DNA from: Rubrivivax sp.
Lineage (GTDB): Bacteria > Pseudomonadota > Gammaproteobacteria > Burkholderiales > Burkholderiaceae_C
DNA: 35,976 bases
Reading direction: 5' to 3'
Assembly: GCA_030653505.1 (NCBI GenBank)
Contig: JAURZK010000070.1
Span: 1-35,976, forward strand
Both the position numbers and the translations under genes were made by a program. Positions 1-9,216 of this stretch are shown one piece after another; positions within the stretch are counted from its first letter, which is position 1; each line of letters opens with the position of its first letter. A model generated the notes under the pieces. It was given only the letters and a program-made list of their open reading frames with translations. It was not told the origin of the DNA and made no database searches.

Positions 1-59
1 CCGACAAGCCCAGCGGCGTGGTCGCGCAGATGGCCAAGCAGACCAAGCAGGCCGTGGCC
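1..59. repeat. 59-bp exact direct repeat, copy 1 (der sequence at window edge)
   Basis: Bases 1-59 are identical to bases 567-625 inside der, at a constant offset of 566. The match ends at base 60 (A here, G at 626). The left end of the repeat is cut by the window edge, so its full length is unknown. In this copy the der reading frame runs straight into the bamB frame. The likeliest explanation is an assembly or contig-end artefact rather than a real gene fusion, because both flanking genes are single-copy housekeeping genes. Confidence 0.95.
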
Positions 60-371
60 AGCAGCGCCGAGTTCGTCTTCGGCGGCGACGCCAGCGACCG
101 CATCACCGCCTGGCGCGCCACCACGGGCGACGTCGTCTGGCAGTCCGAGAAACTGCTCTACCGTGGCCTGAGCGGCGCCATGGCCGTCGGCCCCAGCGTC
201 GTCTTCGGCGACGCCGAGGGTTACCTGCACTTCCTCGAGGCCAACACCGGTGAACAGCAGCTGCGCCTGGCCACCGACGGCAAGGCCGTGATCGGCGCGC
301 CCGCGCTGTCGGGCACCACGCTGCTGGTGACGACGCAGGCCGGCGGCCTCTTTGCCTTCCGCCCCAACTGA
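1..371 (+). CDS. bamB: BamB, outer-membrane assembly lipoprotein, C-terminal fragment (5' end replaced by der sequence)
   Basis: From about base 60 to the TGA at 369-371 the frame encodes roughly 103 residues of beta-propeller repeats of the PQQ/WD-like type seen in BamB. Blade motifs are visible, such as [25 protein letters not shown] and the closing GGLFAFRPN. BamB is the periplasmic lipoprotein of the BAM complex that scaffolds BamA; bamA itself lies at 22062-24380. Position just upstream of der (11-bp gap) is the standard order in Betaproteobacteria and supports the call. The first 59 bases are not bamB: they copy der exactly and join it in frame, with no stop before the window edge. The true N-terminal part, including the signal peptide and lipobox, is not present. 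I treat the joint as a probable assembly chimera. Confidence 0.85.
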   Translation, partial: DKPSGVVAQMAKQTKQAVASSAEFVFGGDASDRITAWRATTGDVVWQSEKLLYRGLSGAMAVGPSVVFGDAEGYLHFLEANTGEQQLRLATDGKAVIGAPALSGTTLLVTTQAGGLFAFRPN

Positions 372-382
372 CCAGGCGCCGG

Positions 383-1726
383 GTGAAACCTGTCATCGCG
401 CTCGTCGGGCGGGCCAACGTCGGCAAGTCGACGCTGTTCAACCGCATCACAAAGAGCCGCGACGCCATCGTCGCCGACTACGCCGGCCTGACGCGCGACC
501 GCCACTACGCCGACGCGCGGCTGGGGGCGCAGGAGTTCATCGTCGTCGACACCGGCGGCTTCGAGCCCGACAAGCCCAGCGGCGTGGTCGCGCAGATGGC
601 CAAGCAGACCAAGCAGGCCGTGGCCGAGGCCGACGTGGTGATCTTCGTCGTCGACGTGCGTGGGGGCCTGTCGGCGCAGGACCACGACATCGCGCGCTAC
701 CTGCGCACCCAGCAGAAGAAGGTGCTGCTGGCGGTCAACAAGGCCGAGGGCATGCAGGAGTCGCCGCTGCTCGGTGAATTCCACGAACTCGGCATCGGCG
801 AGCCGCACCCGGTTTCGGCCGCGCACGGGCAGGGCATACGCAGCCTGCTCGAAGCCGCGCTGGAAGGTTTCGCACCCGAGGAAGACGCCTGGGGCGCTGG
901 CCCCGACGACGAGCAGCGCCCCATCCGCCTGGCCGTGGCCGGCCGGCCCAACGTCGGCAAGAGCACGCTGATCAACGCCTGGCTCGGCGAGGAGCGCCTC
1001 GTCGCCTTCGACCAGCCCGGCACCACGCGCGACGCCATCCACGTGCCCTTCGAGCGCGACGGCCGCAAGTTCGAGCTCATCGACACCGCTGGCCTGCGCC
1101 GCAAGGGCAAGGTCTTCGAGGCAATCGAGAAGTTCTCGGTCGTCAAGACGCTGCAGGCCATCGCCGACGCCAACGTCGTGCTGCTGCTCATCGACGCCAC
1201 GCAGGGCGTGAGCGAGCAGGACGCGCACATTGCCGGCTACGTGCTCGAGTCGGGCCGCGCCGTGGTCATCGCGGTCAACAAGTGGGACGCCACCGACGAC
1301 TACCAGCGCCAGCAACTGCAGCGTTCGATCGAGAGCCGGTTGGCCTTCCTGAAGTACGCGCCGGTGCTGCAGATCTCGGCCATCAAGCGCACCGGGCTGT
1401 CGGCACTGTGGAAGTCGCTGCTGGCCGCGCACGCCTCGGCCACCATCAAGATGAGCACGCCGGTGCTGACGCGGCTGGTGCACGAAGCCGCCGAACACCA
1501 GGCGCCGCGCCGCGACGGGCGCTTCCGGCCCAAGATGCGCTATGCCCACCAGGGCGGCATGAACCCGCCGCTGGTCGTCATCCACGGCACCTCGCTCGAC
1601 CACGTCCCCGACAGCTACAAGCGTTTCCTGGAAAGCCGCCTGCGCGAACACTTCAAGCTCGTCGGCACACCGGTGCGCATCGAGATGCGTTCGGCCAAGA
1701 ACCCGTTCGACGAGCAGGGCGGCTGA
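383..1726 (+). CDS. der: Ribosome-assembly GTPase Der (EngA)
   Basis: 447 residues, the usual length. Der is an essential GTPase with two G domains in tandem that helps mature the 50S ribosomal subunit. Domain 1 has the P-loop GRANVGKS (residues 9-16), DTGG for G3 and NKAE in the G4 position, a variant of NKxD. Domain 2 has GRPNVGKS (187-194), DTAG and a canonical NKWD. The C-terminal part is the KH-like domain that contacts rRNA, with the basic segment around [12 protein letters not shown]. The start is GTG at 383, chosen because it gives the family N-terminus [10 protein letters not shown] directly before the P-loop; it lies 11 bp after the bamB stop, so the two are probably co-transcribed. 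No internal defects are seen. A 59-bp part of domain 1 is copied at the window edge. Confidence 0.97.
   Translation: MKPVIALVGRANVGKSTLFNRITKSRDAIVADYAGLTRDRHYADARLGAQEFIVVDTGGFEPDKPSGVVAQMAKQTKQAVAEADVVIFVVDVRGGLSAQDHDIARYLRTQQKKVLLAVNKAEGMQESPLLGEFHELGIGEPHPVSAAHGQGIRSLLEAALEGFAPEEDAWGAGPDDEQRPIRLAVAGRPNVGKSTLINAWLGEERLVAFDQPGTTRDAIHVPFERDGRKFELIDTAGLRRKGKVFEAIEKFSVVKTLQAIADANVVLLLIDATQGVSEQDAHIAGYVLESGRAVVIAVNKWDATDDYQRQQLQRSIESRLAFLKYAPVLQISAIKRTGLSALWKSLLAAHASATIKMSTPVLTRLVHEAAEHQAPRRDGRFRPKMRYAHQGGMNPPLVVIHGTSLDHVPDSYKRFLESRLREHFKLVGTPVRIEMRSAKNPFDEQGG
567..625. repeat. 59-bp exact direct repeat, copy 2 (native site in der)
   Basis: This is the native copy inside the first GTPase domain of der, just after the G3 DTGG motif. 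It is identical to bases 1-59. Here the sequence continues normally through the rest of the G domain, so this is the original and the copy at the window edge is the displaced one. Confidence 0.95.
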
Positions 1727-1763
1727 ACGCAGCAAACGGGCGGCGGCGCAATAGCCGTTTCCC

Positions 1764-1790
1764 CAGGGGGCCCGGTGCCCCTGTGATAAC
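1764..1790 (+). promoter_or_regulatory. Hairpin and possible extended -10 promoter upstream of hfq
   Basis: Between der and hfq, CAGGGG (1764-1769) pairs with CCCCTG (1778-1783) around an 8-base loop. It overlaps TGtGATAAC (1782-1790), which reads as an extended -10 element. No convincing -35 is visible. hfq usually has its own promoter even inside der-hfq-hflX clusters, so a start here is plausible, with an untranslated leader of about 30 bases. The hairpin lacks a T-run and is not a strong terminator. Confidence 0.35.
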
Positions 1791-1824
1791 GTGAATACCC
1801 GTTCCCTTCAACACGGAGAATATC

Positions 1825-2067
1825 GTGAGCAACAAAGGCCAACTTTTGCAGGACCCCTTTCTGAACCTGCTGCGCAAGGAGCACGTGCCCGTGTCCATCT
1901 ACCTGGTCAACGGCATCAAGCTCCAGGGCCACATCGAGTCCTTCGACCAGTACGTGGTGCTGCTGCGCAATACCGTGACGCAGATGGTCTACAAACACGC
2001 GATCTCCACCGTCGTGCCCAGCCGCGCCGTGAACTTCCACGCCACCGAACCGGGCGAGCAGGCCTGA
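1825..2067 (+). CDS. hfq: RNA chaperone Hfq
   Basis: 80 residues forming the Sm-like hexamer that pairs small RNAs with mRNAs and affects RNA stability. The Sm1 region ([20 protein letters not shown]) and the Sm2 signature [10 protein letters not shown] are intact. The proximal-face residues (Gln near the N-terminus, F, Y, K56/H57 of the YKH motif) are present. The C-terminal tail after the Sm fold is short, as is common in Betaproteobacteria and unlike the long E. coli tail. The start is GTG at 1825 with GGAG (1814-1817) at good spacing. It lies between der and hflX, the conserved hfq-hflX-hflK-hflC order. Confidence 0.98.
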   Translation: MSNKGQLLQDPFLNLLRKEHVPVSIYLVNGIKLQGHIESFDQYVVLLRNTVTQMVYKHAISTVVPSRAVNFHATEPGEQA

Positions 2068-2093
2068 CGGCCGCGCGACAGGCCAGCGCCACC

Positions 2094-3329
2094 TTGAGTT
2101 CAGCCTCCAACCCCGCCGCCTCGCGTGGCGACGAACCGACCCGGGCCGTGCTCGTCGGCGTCGACGTGGGCGGTGCGGGCCACTTCGACGCGAGCCTCGA
2201 CGAACTGGCCCTGCTGGCCGAGTCGGCAGGGGACGTGGCCGTGGCGCGCGTGATCGCTAGGCGCAAGGCCCCCGACCCGGCGCTTTTCATCGGCAGCGGC
2301 AAGGCCGACGAGATCAAGGCCCTGGTGGCGGCCACAGAGGCGCACGGTGTCATCTTCGACCAGGCGCTGAGCCCGGCGCAGCAGCGCAACCTGGAGCGTC
2401 ACCTCGGCGTGCCGGTGGCCGACCGCACCGCGCTCATCCTTGACATCTTCGCCGCCCGCGCGCAAAGCCACGAAGGCAAGCTGCAGGTGGAACTGGCGCG
2501 CCTGCAGTACATGGCCACGCGCCTGGTCGGCCGCTGGAGCCACCTGGAACGCCAGCAGGGCGGCATCGGCACCCGCGGCGGCCCGGGCGAAGCGCAGATC
2601 GAACTCGACCGCCGCATGATCGGCGACCGCATCAAGACGGTGAAGGAGCGGCTGGAGAAGGTCAAGCGCCAGCGCGGCACGCAGCGCAAGGCGCGTGAAC
2701 GCCGCGGCACCTTCAGCGTCTCGCTGGTGGGCTACACCAACGCCGGGAAGTCGACGCTGTTCAACGCGCTGGTGAAGGCCAAGGCCTATGCCGCCGACCA
2801 GCTCTTCGCCACGCTCGACACCACCACACGTTCCTTGTGGCTGGGCGAGGCCCAGGCGTCGGTGTCCTTGTCCGACACCGTGGGTTTCATCCGCGACCTG
2901 CCGCACAAGCTGGTCGAGGCCTTCCGCGCCACGCTGCAGGAGGCGGCCGAGGCCGATCTGCTGCTGCACGTCGTCGACGCCGCGAGCCCGCAGCTGGCCG
3001 AGCAGCAGGCCGAGGTCGAACGGGTGCTGGCAGAGATCGGCGCCGACCAGGTGCCGCAACTCATCGTCTACAACAAGCTCGACCTGCTCGAAGACTCGCT
3101 GCAGCCGCGCGAGCCTGCCGACTGGATCGAGGTCCGGCCCGGCATGCGCCGCCGGCGTGTGTTCGTCAGCGCGCGCACGGGGCAGGGCCTGGACGTGCTG
3201 CGCCAAGTCATCGCTGAAATCGCGCTCGAACGCTTGAACGCGGGTCATCGCCCCCCACCTGCCACCCTGCCTGACGGCAGCCCCGCCGTCGCCCTGCTGC
3301 CCGGCGATACGCCGGTCGCCGCCCACTGA
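2094..3329 (+). CDS. hflX: Ribosome-associated GTPase HflX
   Basis: About 411 residues from a TTG start at 2094. HflX is a GTPase that splits stalled or heat-damaged 70S ribosomes. The N-terminal HflX domain (GSGKADEIKALV, then HEGKLQVELARLQYM and a GGPGEAQIELDRR signature) is followed by a coiled-coil arm (IKTVKERLEKVKRQRGTQRK). The G domain has P-loop GYTNAGKS (from residue 213), G3 DTVGF and G4 NKLD. The frame is open further upstream across hfq, but that part is an out-of-frame shadow of hfq. TTG 2094 lies 26 bp after the hfq stop; GTG 2148 is an alternative but would remove conserved N-terminal sequence. The ribosome site is weak, suggesting translation coupled to hfq. The start is the least certain part. 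Confidence 0.93.
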   Translation: MSSASNPAASRGDEPTRAVLVGVDVGGAGHFDASLDELALLAESAGDVAVARVIARRKAPDPALFIGSGKADEIKALVAATEAHGVIFDQALSPAQQRNLERHLGVPVADRTALILDIFAARAQSHEGKLQVELARLQYMATRLVGRWSHLERQQGGIGTRGGPGEAQIELDRRMIGDRIKTVKERLEKVKRQRGTQRKARERRGTFSVSLVGYTNAGKSTLFNALVKAKAYAADQLFATLDTTTRSLWLGEAQASVSLSDTVGFIRDLPHKLVEAFRATLQEAAEADLLLHVVDAASPQLAEQQAEVERVLAEIGADQVPQLIVYNKLDLLEDSLQPREPADWIEVRPGMRRRRVFVSARTGQGLDVLRQVIAEIALERLNAGHRPPPATLPDGSPAVALLPGDTPVAAH

Positions 3330-3355
3330 CGGCCCATTGACGGCCCATTGACGGC
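3327..3355. repeat. 11-bp tandem repeat at the hflX/hflK junction
   Basis: The unit TGACGGCCCAT occurs at 3327-3337 and 3338-3348, with a partial third copy TGACGGC at 3349-3355. The first TGA is the hflX stop. Because 11 is not a multiple of three, the three TGA triplets fall in all three forward frames. Confidence 0.9.
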
Positions 3356-3389
3356 ACCTCCCCTCAACGTCTGCCCAGACCGCCCACGC

Positions 3390-4712
3390 ATGCGCGAAGT
3401 TCAAGTCCCCCCTTTCACCGAACGGCTGTATGCCGTCGCGGCGGCGTCCCGTGCGCTGTTCATGGCTGCCGTGCTCCGCCGCCATGCCGCCACGGCCGGC
3501 GCCGACGCGCTGGTCTACAACAACCGCAACGAGGGCCCGCCCGATCTCGACGAACTCTGGCGCGACTTCAACCGCAAGCTCAGTGGCCTGTTCGGTGGCA
3601 AGACGCCGCCCCCTGGGCGGCCCAGCGGCGGTGACGGCGGTGGTGGCGGTGGCCCGTCCTTCCAGCCCGACATGAAGAGCGCCGGCATCGGCGTCGGCCT
3701 CATCGGCGCCGTGGCGGTGCTGATCTGGCTGGGCAGCGGCTTCTTCATCGTCCAGGAAGGCTACCAGGGCGTCGTGACCACCTTCGGCAAGTACAGCCAC
3801 ACCAAGGACGCCGGTTTCCAGTGGCGGCTGCCCTACCCGGTGCAGGCGCACGAGCTGGTGGCGGTAACGCAGCTGCAGTCGGTGGAGGTGGGCCGCAATG
3901 CCGTCATCCAGGCCACGGGCCTGCGCGATTCGTCGATGCTGACGCAGGACGAGAACATCGTCGACATCCGCTTCGTCGTGCAGTACCGCCGTGCCGATGC
4001 ACGCGCCTACCTGTTCGAGAACTTCCGCCCCGACGAAGCCGTGGTCATGGCCGCCGAGTCGGCCGTGCGCGAGATCGTCGGCCGCAGCAAGGTCGACCAG
4101 GTGCTGTACGAGCAGCGTGATGCCATCGCGGCCGACCTCGTGAAGTCGATCCAGGTGCAGCTCGACCGCCTGAAGGCCGGCATCGTCATCTCCAACGTCA
4201 ACGTGCAGAACGTCTTCGTGCCCGACCAGGTGCAGGCCGCCTTCAACGACGCGCTGAAGGCCGGCGCCGACCGCGACCGCTTCAAGAATGAAGGCCAGGC
4301 CTACGCCAGCGACGTCATCCCGAAGGCCCGTGGCACCGCCGCGCGGTTGCTGGAGGAGGCCGAGGGCTACAAGGCACGTGTCATCGCCCAGGCCGACGGT
4401 GATGCGCAGCGCTTCCGTTCGGTGCTCACCGAGTACCAGCGTGCACCGGCCGTCACGCGCGACCGGCTCTACCTGGAGACCATGCAGCAGGTCTATTCGA
4501 ATGTCACCAAGGTCATGGTCGACAGCCGCTCGGGCTCGAACCTGCTCTACCTGCCGCTGGACAAGCTGATGCAGCAGACGGGCGCTGCGGCGCCGGCCGC
4601 AGCGGGTGCGGCCGTGGCCGTTCCCACGCCGTCCGCGGACCCCACAGGGACGCAGATCGTCGATATCCGCTCCCGCGATGGCGCACGCACGCGCGATCGC
4701 GAGGGCCGCTGA
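3390..4712 (+). CDS. hflK: FtsH protease modulator HflK
   Basis: An SPFH/prohibitin-family membrane protein that, with HflC, forms the large periplasmic cage around the FtsH protease and modulates it. A PPDLDELWRDFNRKLSGLFG segment typical of beta-/gammaproteobacterial HflK comes first, then a glycine-rich linker, one membrane helix (about SAGIGVGLIGAVAVLIWLGS) and the SPFH domain. The C-terminal tail is rich in Ala/Pro. The start is uncertain: TTG 3348, ATG 3390 (used here, 440 residues) and ATG 3462 (416 residues) are all in frame and none has a clear ribosome site. Third-position GC stays high from about 3410, which favours a start upstream of 3462. The stop codon abuts the first possible hflC start. 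Confidence 0.93.
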   Translation: MREVQVPPFTERLYAVAAASRALFMAAVLRRHAATAGADALVYNNRNEGPPDLDELWRDFNRKLSGLFGGKTPPPGRPSGGDGGGGGGPSFQPDMKSAGIGVGLIGAVAVLIWLGSGFFIVQEGYQGVVTTFGKYSHTKDAGFQWRLPYPVQAHELVAVTQLQSVEVGRNAVIQATGLRDSSMLTQDENIVDIRFVVQYRRADARAYLFENFRPDEAVVMAAESAVREIVGRSKVDQVLYEQRDAIAADLVKSIQVQLDRLKAGIVISNVNVQNVFVPDQVQAAFNDALKAGADRDRFKNEGQAYASDVIPKARGTAARLLEEAEGYKARVIAQADGDAQRFRSVLTEYQRAPAVTRDRLYLETMQQVYSNVTKVMVDSRSGSNLLYLPLDKLMQQTGAAAPAAAGAAVAVPTPSADPTGTQIVDIRSRDGARTRDREGR

Positions 4713-4730
4713 ATGGCAGGGCAGAACACC

Positions 4731-5615
4731 ATGAATCGCATCGGATTTTTTGTCGCAGGCGCACTGGCCCTGCTCATGCTGGCGGCCAGCATGCTGTTCG
4801 TCGTCGACCAGCGCCAGGTCGGCGTCGTCTACGCGCTGGGTGAGATCAAGGAAGTCATCACCGAGCCGGGCTTGAAGTTCAAGCTGCCGCCCCCGTTCCA
4901 GAACGTCGTCTTCCTCGACAAGCGCGTGCAGACGCTCGACAGCCCCGAGACGCGGCCCATCTTCACGGCCGAGAAGAAGAGCCTGGTCATCGACTGGCTG
5001 GTGAAGTGGCGCATCTCCGAGCCGCGCCAGTTCATCCGCAACAACGGCGCCGACTTCCGCAACCTCGAGAACCGCCTCGCGCCCGTGGTGCAGGCCGCGT
5101 TCAACGAGGAGATCACCAAGCGCAACGTCACCGCCGTGCTCGCCACCGAGCGCGAGAAGGTGATGAACGACGTGAAGACGCGCCTGATCGACGAGGGCAA
5201 GGACTTCGGCATCGAGATCGTCGACGTGCGCATCAAGCGTGTCGACTTCGTCGCCGACATCACCGACTCGGTCTACCGGCGCATGGAATCCGAGCGCAAG
5301 CAGGTGGCCAACGAACTGCGCTCGCAGGGTGCGGCCGATGGCGAGAAGATCCGCGCCGACGCCGACCGCCAGCGCGAGGTGATCATCGCGGAAGCCTACC
5401 GCGACGCGCAAAAGGTCAAGGGTGAGGGCGACGCCAAGTCTTCGGCGCTGTATGCCGACGCCTTCGGGCGCGACGCGCAGTTTGCGCAGTTCTACCGCAG
5501 CCTCGAAGCCTACCGGGCGTCCTTCCGCAACAAGGGCGACATGATGGTGCTCGACCCCAGCAGCGACTTCTTCCGCGCGATGCGGGGCGGCACGGCGCCG
5601 GCGGCCCGCAACTAG
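4731..5615 (+). CDS. hflC: FtsH protease modulator HflC
   Basis: 294 residues; partner of HflK in the membrane complex that controls FtsH access to membrane substrates. It has an N-terminal membrane anchor (residues about 4-24) followed by the SPFH domain starting VVDQRQVGVVYALGEIKEV, with LPPPFQNV and a helical segment rich in Arg/Glu/Ala (MESERKQVANELRSQGAADG) that continues into a coiled coil. ATG 4713 directly follows the hflK stop and is in frame, but ATG 4731 gives the family N-terminus MNRIGF and has an AGGG ribosome site (in CAGGGC), so it is preferred. Co-transcribed and probably translationally coupled with hflK. Confidence 0.95.
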   Translation: MNRIGFFVAGALALLMLAASMLFVVDQRQVGVVYALGEIKEVITEPGLKFKLPPPFQNVVFLDKRVQTLDSPETRPIFTAEKKSLVIDWLVKWRISEPRQFIRNNGADFRNLENRLAPVVQAAFNEEITKRNVTAVLATEREKVMNDVKTRLIDEGKDFGIEIVDVRIKRVDFVADITDSVYRRMESERKQVANELRSQGAADGEKIRADADRQREVIIAEAYRDAQKVKGEGDAKSSALYADAFGRDAQFAQFYRSLEAYRASFRNKGDMMVLDPSSDFFRAMRGGTAPAARN

Positions 5616-5640
5616 GCGCCCAGCGAAGACGGCCGCCGCG

Positions 5641-5826
5641 ATGGGCGACCTGCTGCTCGGCGCGCTGGCGCTGATGCTCGTCTTCGAGGGGCTGCTGCCT
5701 TTCCTGAGCCCCGGCGCCTGGCGCGCTGCCTTCGAGCGTGCGACCAGGTTGTCCGACGGCCAGATCCGTTTCATCGGCCTGACCAGCATGGTCATCGGCC
5801 TGCTGCTGCTGCTGATCTGGCGTTGA
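5641..5826 (+). CDS. DUF2065 small inner-membrane protein
   Basis: 61 residues with two hydrophobic segments (about residues 3-22 and 43-60) joined by a short polar stretch containing TRLSDGQIRFIGL. This matches the DUF2065 (YjeT-like) family, whose biochemical role is not known. The family commonly sits between hflC and hisZ/purA, as here. The gap from hflC is 25 bp, so it is likely the last gene of the hfq-hflX-hflK-hflC unit. The ATG is the only start that gives the whole first membrane helix. Confidence 0.85.
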   Translation: MGDLLLGALALMLVFEGLLPFLSPGAWRAAFERATRLSDGQIRFIGLTSMVIGLLLLLIWR

Positions 5827-5867
5827 AGCACCGCCCGCCCCCCGAGGGCGGCAGACAGGCCCGCCGG

Positions 5868-5894
5868 TACAATGCCGGTTTCAACACCGGTGTT
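5868..5894 (+). promoter_or_regulatory. Possible hisZ promoter (-10) with a 12-bp palindrome just downstream
   Basis: TACAAT (5868-5873) is a good -10 hexamer 25 bp before the hisZ ATG. No convincing -35 is seen at the normal spacing. The perfect palindrome AACACCGGTGTT (5883-5894) falls where the transcript would begin, a typical repressor position. Transcription factor unknown; it does not look like the E. coli PurR box. Confidence 0.4.
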
Positions 5895-5898
5895 TTCC

Positions 5899-7080
5899 AT
5901 GCTGTCTGCTTGGCTGCTGCCAGAGCACATCGCCGACGTTCTGCCGGCCCAGGCGCGGCGCGTCGAAGACCTGCGCCGGGCGCTGCTCGATCGTGCACGC
6001 GGCTATGGTTTCGAGCTCGTGATGCCGCCGCTGCTCGAGCACCTGGAGTCGCTGCTCTCGGGCACCGGACGTGAACTCGACCTGCGCACCTTCAAGCTGG
6101 TCGACCAGCTCAGCGGCCGCATGCTGGGCCTGCGCGCCGACACCACGCCACAGGCTGCGCGCATCGATGCGCACCTGCTCAACCGCGAAGGCGTCACGCG
6201 GCTGTGCTACTGCGGCCCGGTGCTGCACACACGGCCCGCGGGCCTGTCGGCCACACGCGAGCCGCTGCAGTTCGGTGCCGAGATCTTCGGCCATGCCGGG
6301 CTCGAGGCCGACCTCGAGGCCGCCGAACTGGCGCTGGACTGCCTGGCCGAGGCGCGGGCCGGCGCGCTGGTCATCGACCTGGCCGACGCGCGTGTCCTGC
6401 GCGGGGTTCTTGCAGGTGTGCCGATGGATACCCTGCAATTGCAGGACGTGGTGCAGGCGCTGTCCGAGAAGGACGCATCGGCACTGGACGCGCTGACTCG
6501 GCATGCGCCTGCCGAGGCGCGCAGCGCCCTGCGCGCGCTGCTGCGGCTTTACGGCGGCGACGAGGTGCTGGACGCGGCCCGGGCTGCGCTGCCGCAGCGT
6601 CCGCTGGTGCGCGCGGCGCTCGACCAGCTGCAGTGGCTGGCCTCGCACCTGCGTGCGGCCTTCCCTGCGCTGCGCATCGGCTTCGACCTCTCTGACATGA
6701 GCGGCTACGCCTACTACAGCGGCGCGCGCTTCGCCGTCTACGGCGCCGGCAGCAGCGACGCGCTGGCGCGCGGTGGCCGCTACGACGAGGTGGGTGCCGT
6801 GTTCGGTCGCAACCGGCCGGCGGTCGGCTTCAGCCTCGACCTCAAGGCGCTGGCCGAGGTGGCCGGTGCATGCCCGGTGCCCACCGCCGTTCGTGCGCCC
6901 TGGGGCGAAGACCCCGAACTGCGCGGCGCCGTGCGCCGCCTGCGCGAGGCCGGCGAGACCGTGCTGGCCATGCTGCCCGGCCACGGCCTGGAGGCTCAGG
7001 CCTTCGATTGCGACCGTGAACTGGTAAAGGTTGGCGGCCACTGGCTGCTGCGCGCACTGCCGCCTTCCGCCGCCATCTGA
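5899..7080 (+). CDS. hisZ: HisZ, ATP phosphoribosyltransferase regulatory subunit
   Basis: 393 residues. HisZ is a catalytically inactive paralogue of histidyl-tRNA synthetase that binds the short form of HisG and confers histidine feedback on the first step of histidine synthesis. Class II synthetase-like motifs are present: the motif 2 region with [12 protein letters not shown], a [11 protein letters not shown] strand, [12 protein letters not shown], and the histidine-binding-like region [20 protein letters not shown]. The anticodon-binding domain of true HisRS is missing, as expected. ATG 5899 gives the family N-terminus ([15 protein letters not shown]); ATG 5872 is also in frame but overlaps the -10 element. 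The gene is followed by purA after 21 bp, the usual hisZ-purA pairing of Betaproteobacteria, linking the two pathways that meet at AICAR. Confidence 0.93.
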   Translation: MLSAWLLPEHIADVLPAQARRVEDLRRALLDRARGYGFELVMPPLLEHLESLLSGTGRELDLRTFKLVDQLSGRMLGLRADTTPQAARIDAHLLNREGVTRLCYCGPVLHTRPAGLSATREPLQFGAEIFGHAGLEADLEAAELALDCLAEARAGALVIDLADARVLRGVLAGVPMDTLQLQDVVQALSEKDASALDALTRHAPAEARSALRALLRLYGGDEVLDAARAALPQRPLVRAALDQLQWLASHLRAAFPALRIGFDLSDMSGYAYYSGARFAVYGAGSSDALARGGRYDEVGAVFGRNRPAVGFSLDLKALAEVAGACPVPTAVRAPWGEDPELRGAVRRLREAGETVLAMLPGHGLEAQAFDCDRELVKVGGHWLLRALPPSAAI

Positions 7081-8439
<1,359 letters not shown>

Positions 8440-8483
8440 ACGCGCGTCGCCGTTACCGGATTACCCGAGAGGAGAACTCCCGC

Positions 8484-9005
8484 ATGCTCACCGACGACGG
8501 CAAGCACCTGTACGTGTCCTGGGACGAGTACAACCTGCTGACCGAGAAGCTGGCACTGAAGGTGCACGATTCCGGCTGGCAGTTCGACCAGATCCTGTGC
8601 CTGGCGCGTGGCGGCATGCGGCCCGGCGACATCCTCTCTCGGGTCTTCGACAAGCCACTGGCCATCATGTCGACGAGCAGTTACCGCGCCGAGGCAGGCA
8701 CCATCCAGGGCCGGCTCGACCTGGCCAAGTACATCACCATGCCCAAGGGCGAACTCGCCGGGCGCGTGCTGCTGGTCGACGACCTGGCCGACACCGGCAT
8801 CACGCTGCGGGCGGTGGTCGAACGCCTGCGCGGCATGCCGTCGATCAGCGAACTGCGCGCTGCCGTCATCTGGGTCAAGGGTGTGTCGACCTACGTCCCC
8901 GACTACTTCGTCGAGACCCTGCCCACCAGCCCGTGGATCCACCAGCCCTTCGAGGAGTACGACAACCTCAGGCCCGAAGCACTGGTCAGGAAATTCACGG
9001 TCTGA
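8484..9005 (+). CDS. Phosphoribosyltransferase family protein (probable purine PRTase)
   Basis: 173 residues of the type I PRTase fold. The PRPP loop LLVDDLADTGITL is clear, with two acidic residues followed by TG, and LARGGMRPGDILSRV is the upstream PPi loop region. This family sits directly after purA in many Burkholderiales and is annotated as hypoxanthine/xanthine-type phosphoribosyltransferase, which fits purine salvage, but the substrate cannot be read from the sequence. Start ATG 8484 has a strong GAGAGGAG ribosome site. The gap from purA is 44 bp. An inverted repeat that may end transcription lies 9 bp downstream. Confidence 0.88.
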   Translation: MLTDDGKHLYVSWDEYNLLTEKLALKVHDSGWQFDQILCLARGGMRPGDILSRVFDKPLAIMSTSSYRAEAGTIQGRLDLAKYITMPKGELAGRVLLVDDLADTGITLRAVVERLRGMPSISELRAAVIWVKGVSTYVPDYFVETLPTSPWIHQPFEEYDNLRPEALVRKFTV

Positions 9006-9014
9006 AAACGAAGA

Positions 9015-9042
9015 AGCCCGCGTGTCTTTCAACACGCGGGCT
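9015..9042 (-). terminator. Terminator of tRNA-Leu (possibly bidirectional)
   Basis: A perfect 11-bp stem, AGCCCGCGTGT (9015-9025) with ACACGCGGGCT (9032-9042), around a 6-base loop. Read on the - strand it is followed by a T-rich run (TTCTTCGTTTTC), giving a rho-independent terminator 18 bp after the tRNA 3' end. Read on the + strand it follows the phosphoribosyltransferase stop but has no T-run, so termination that way would be weaker. Confidence 0.85.
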
Positions 9043-9060
9043 CATCGAAACACTCAATCT

Positions 9061-9145
<85 letters not shown>

Positions 9146-9160
9146 TTTCAGGAACTAAGG

Positions 9161-9190
9161 ATCATACCATCAAAGAAAATAAGAGCTCAA
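9161..9190 (-). promoter_or_regulatory. Promoter of tRNA-Leu
   Basis: Read on the - strand: -35 TTGAGC (complement of 9185-9190), an 18-bp spacer, and -10 TATGAT (complement of 9161-9166). The -10 ends 15 bases before the tRNA 5' end. The patch is clearly AT-richer than its surroundings. It overlaps the translation start region of rnr on the other strand. Confidence 0.7.
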
Positions 9191-9216
9191 GCCCGTCCGT
9201 CGCCGGCCCCGCCCTG

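Noticed and set aside
2100..5930. A 1276-codon reverse reading frame covering hflX, hflK and hflC
   Set aside because: It is antisense to three well-recognised genes and encodes Val/Leu/Asp/Arg-rich sequence without domains; a mirror of codon bias in GC-rich DNA.
8453..9060. Idea of a riboswitch or T-box near the purine and tRNA genes
   Set aside because: The only structure is the perfect 11-bp stem that fits a terminator of the tRNA-Leu; there is no conserved riboswitch core.
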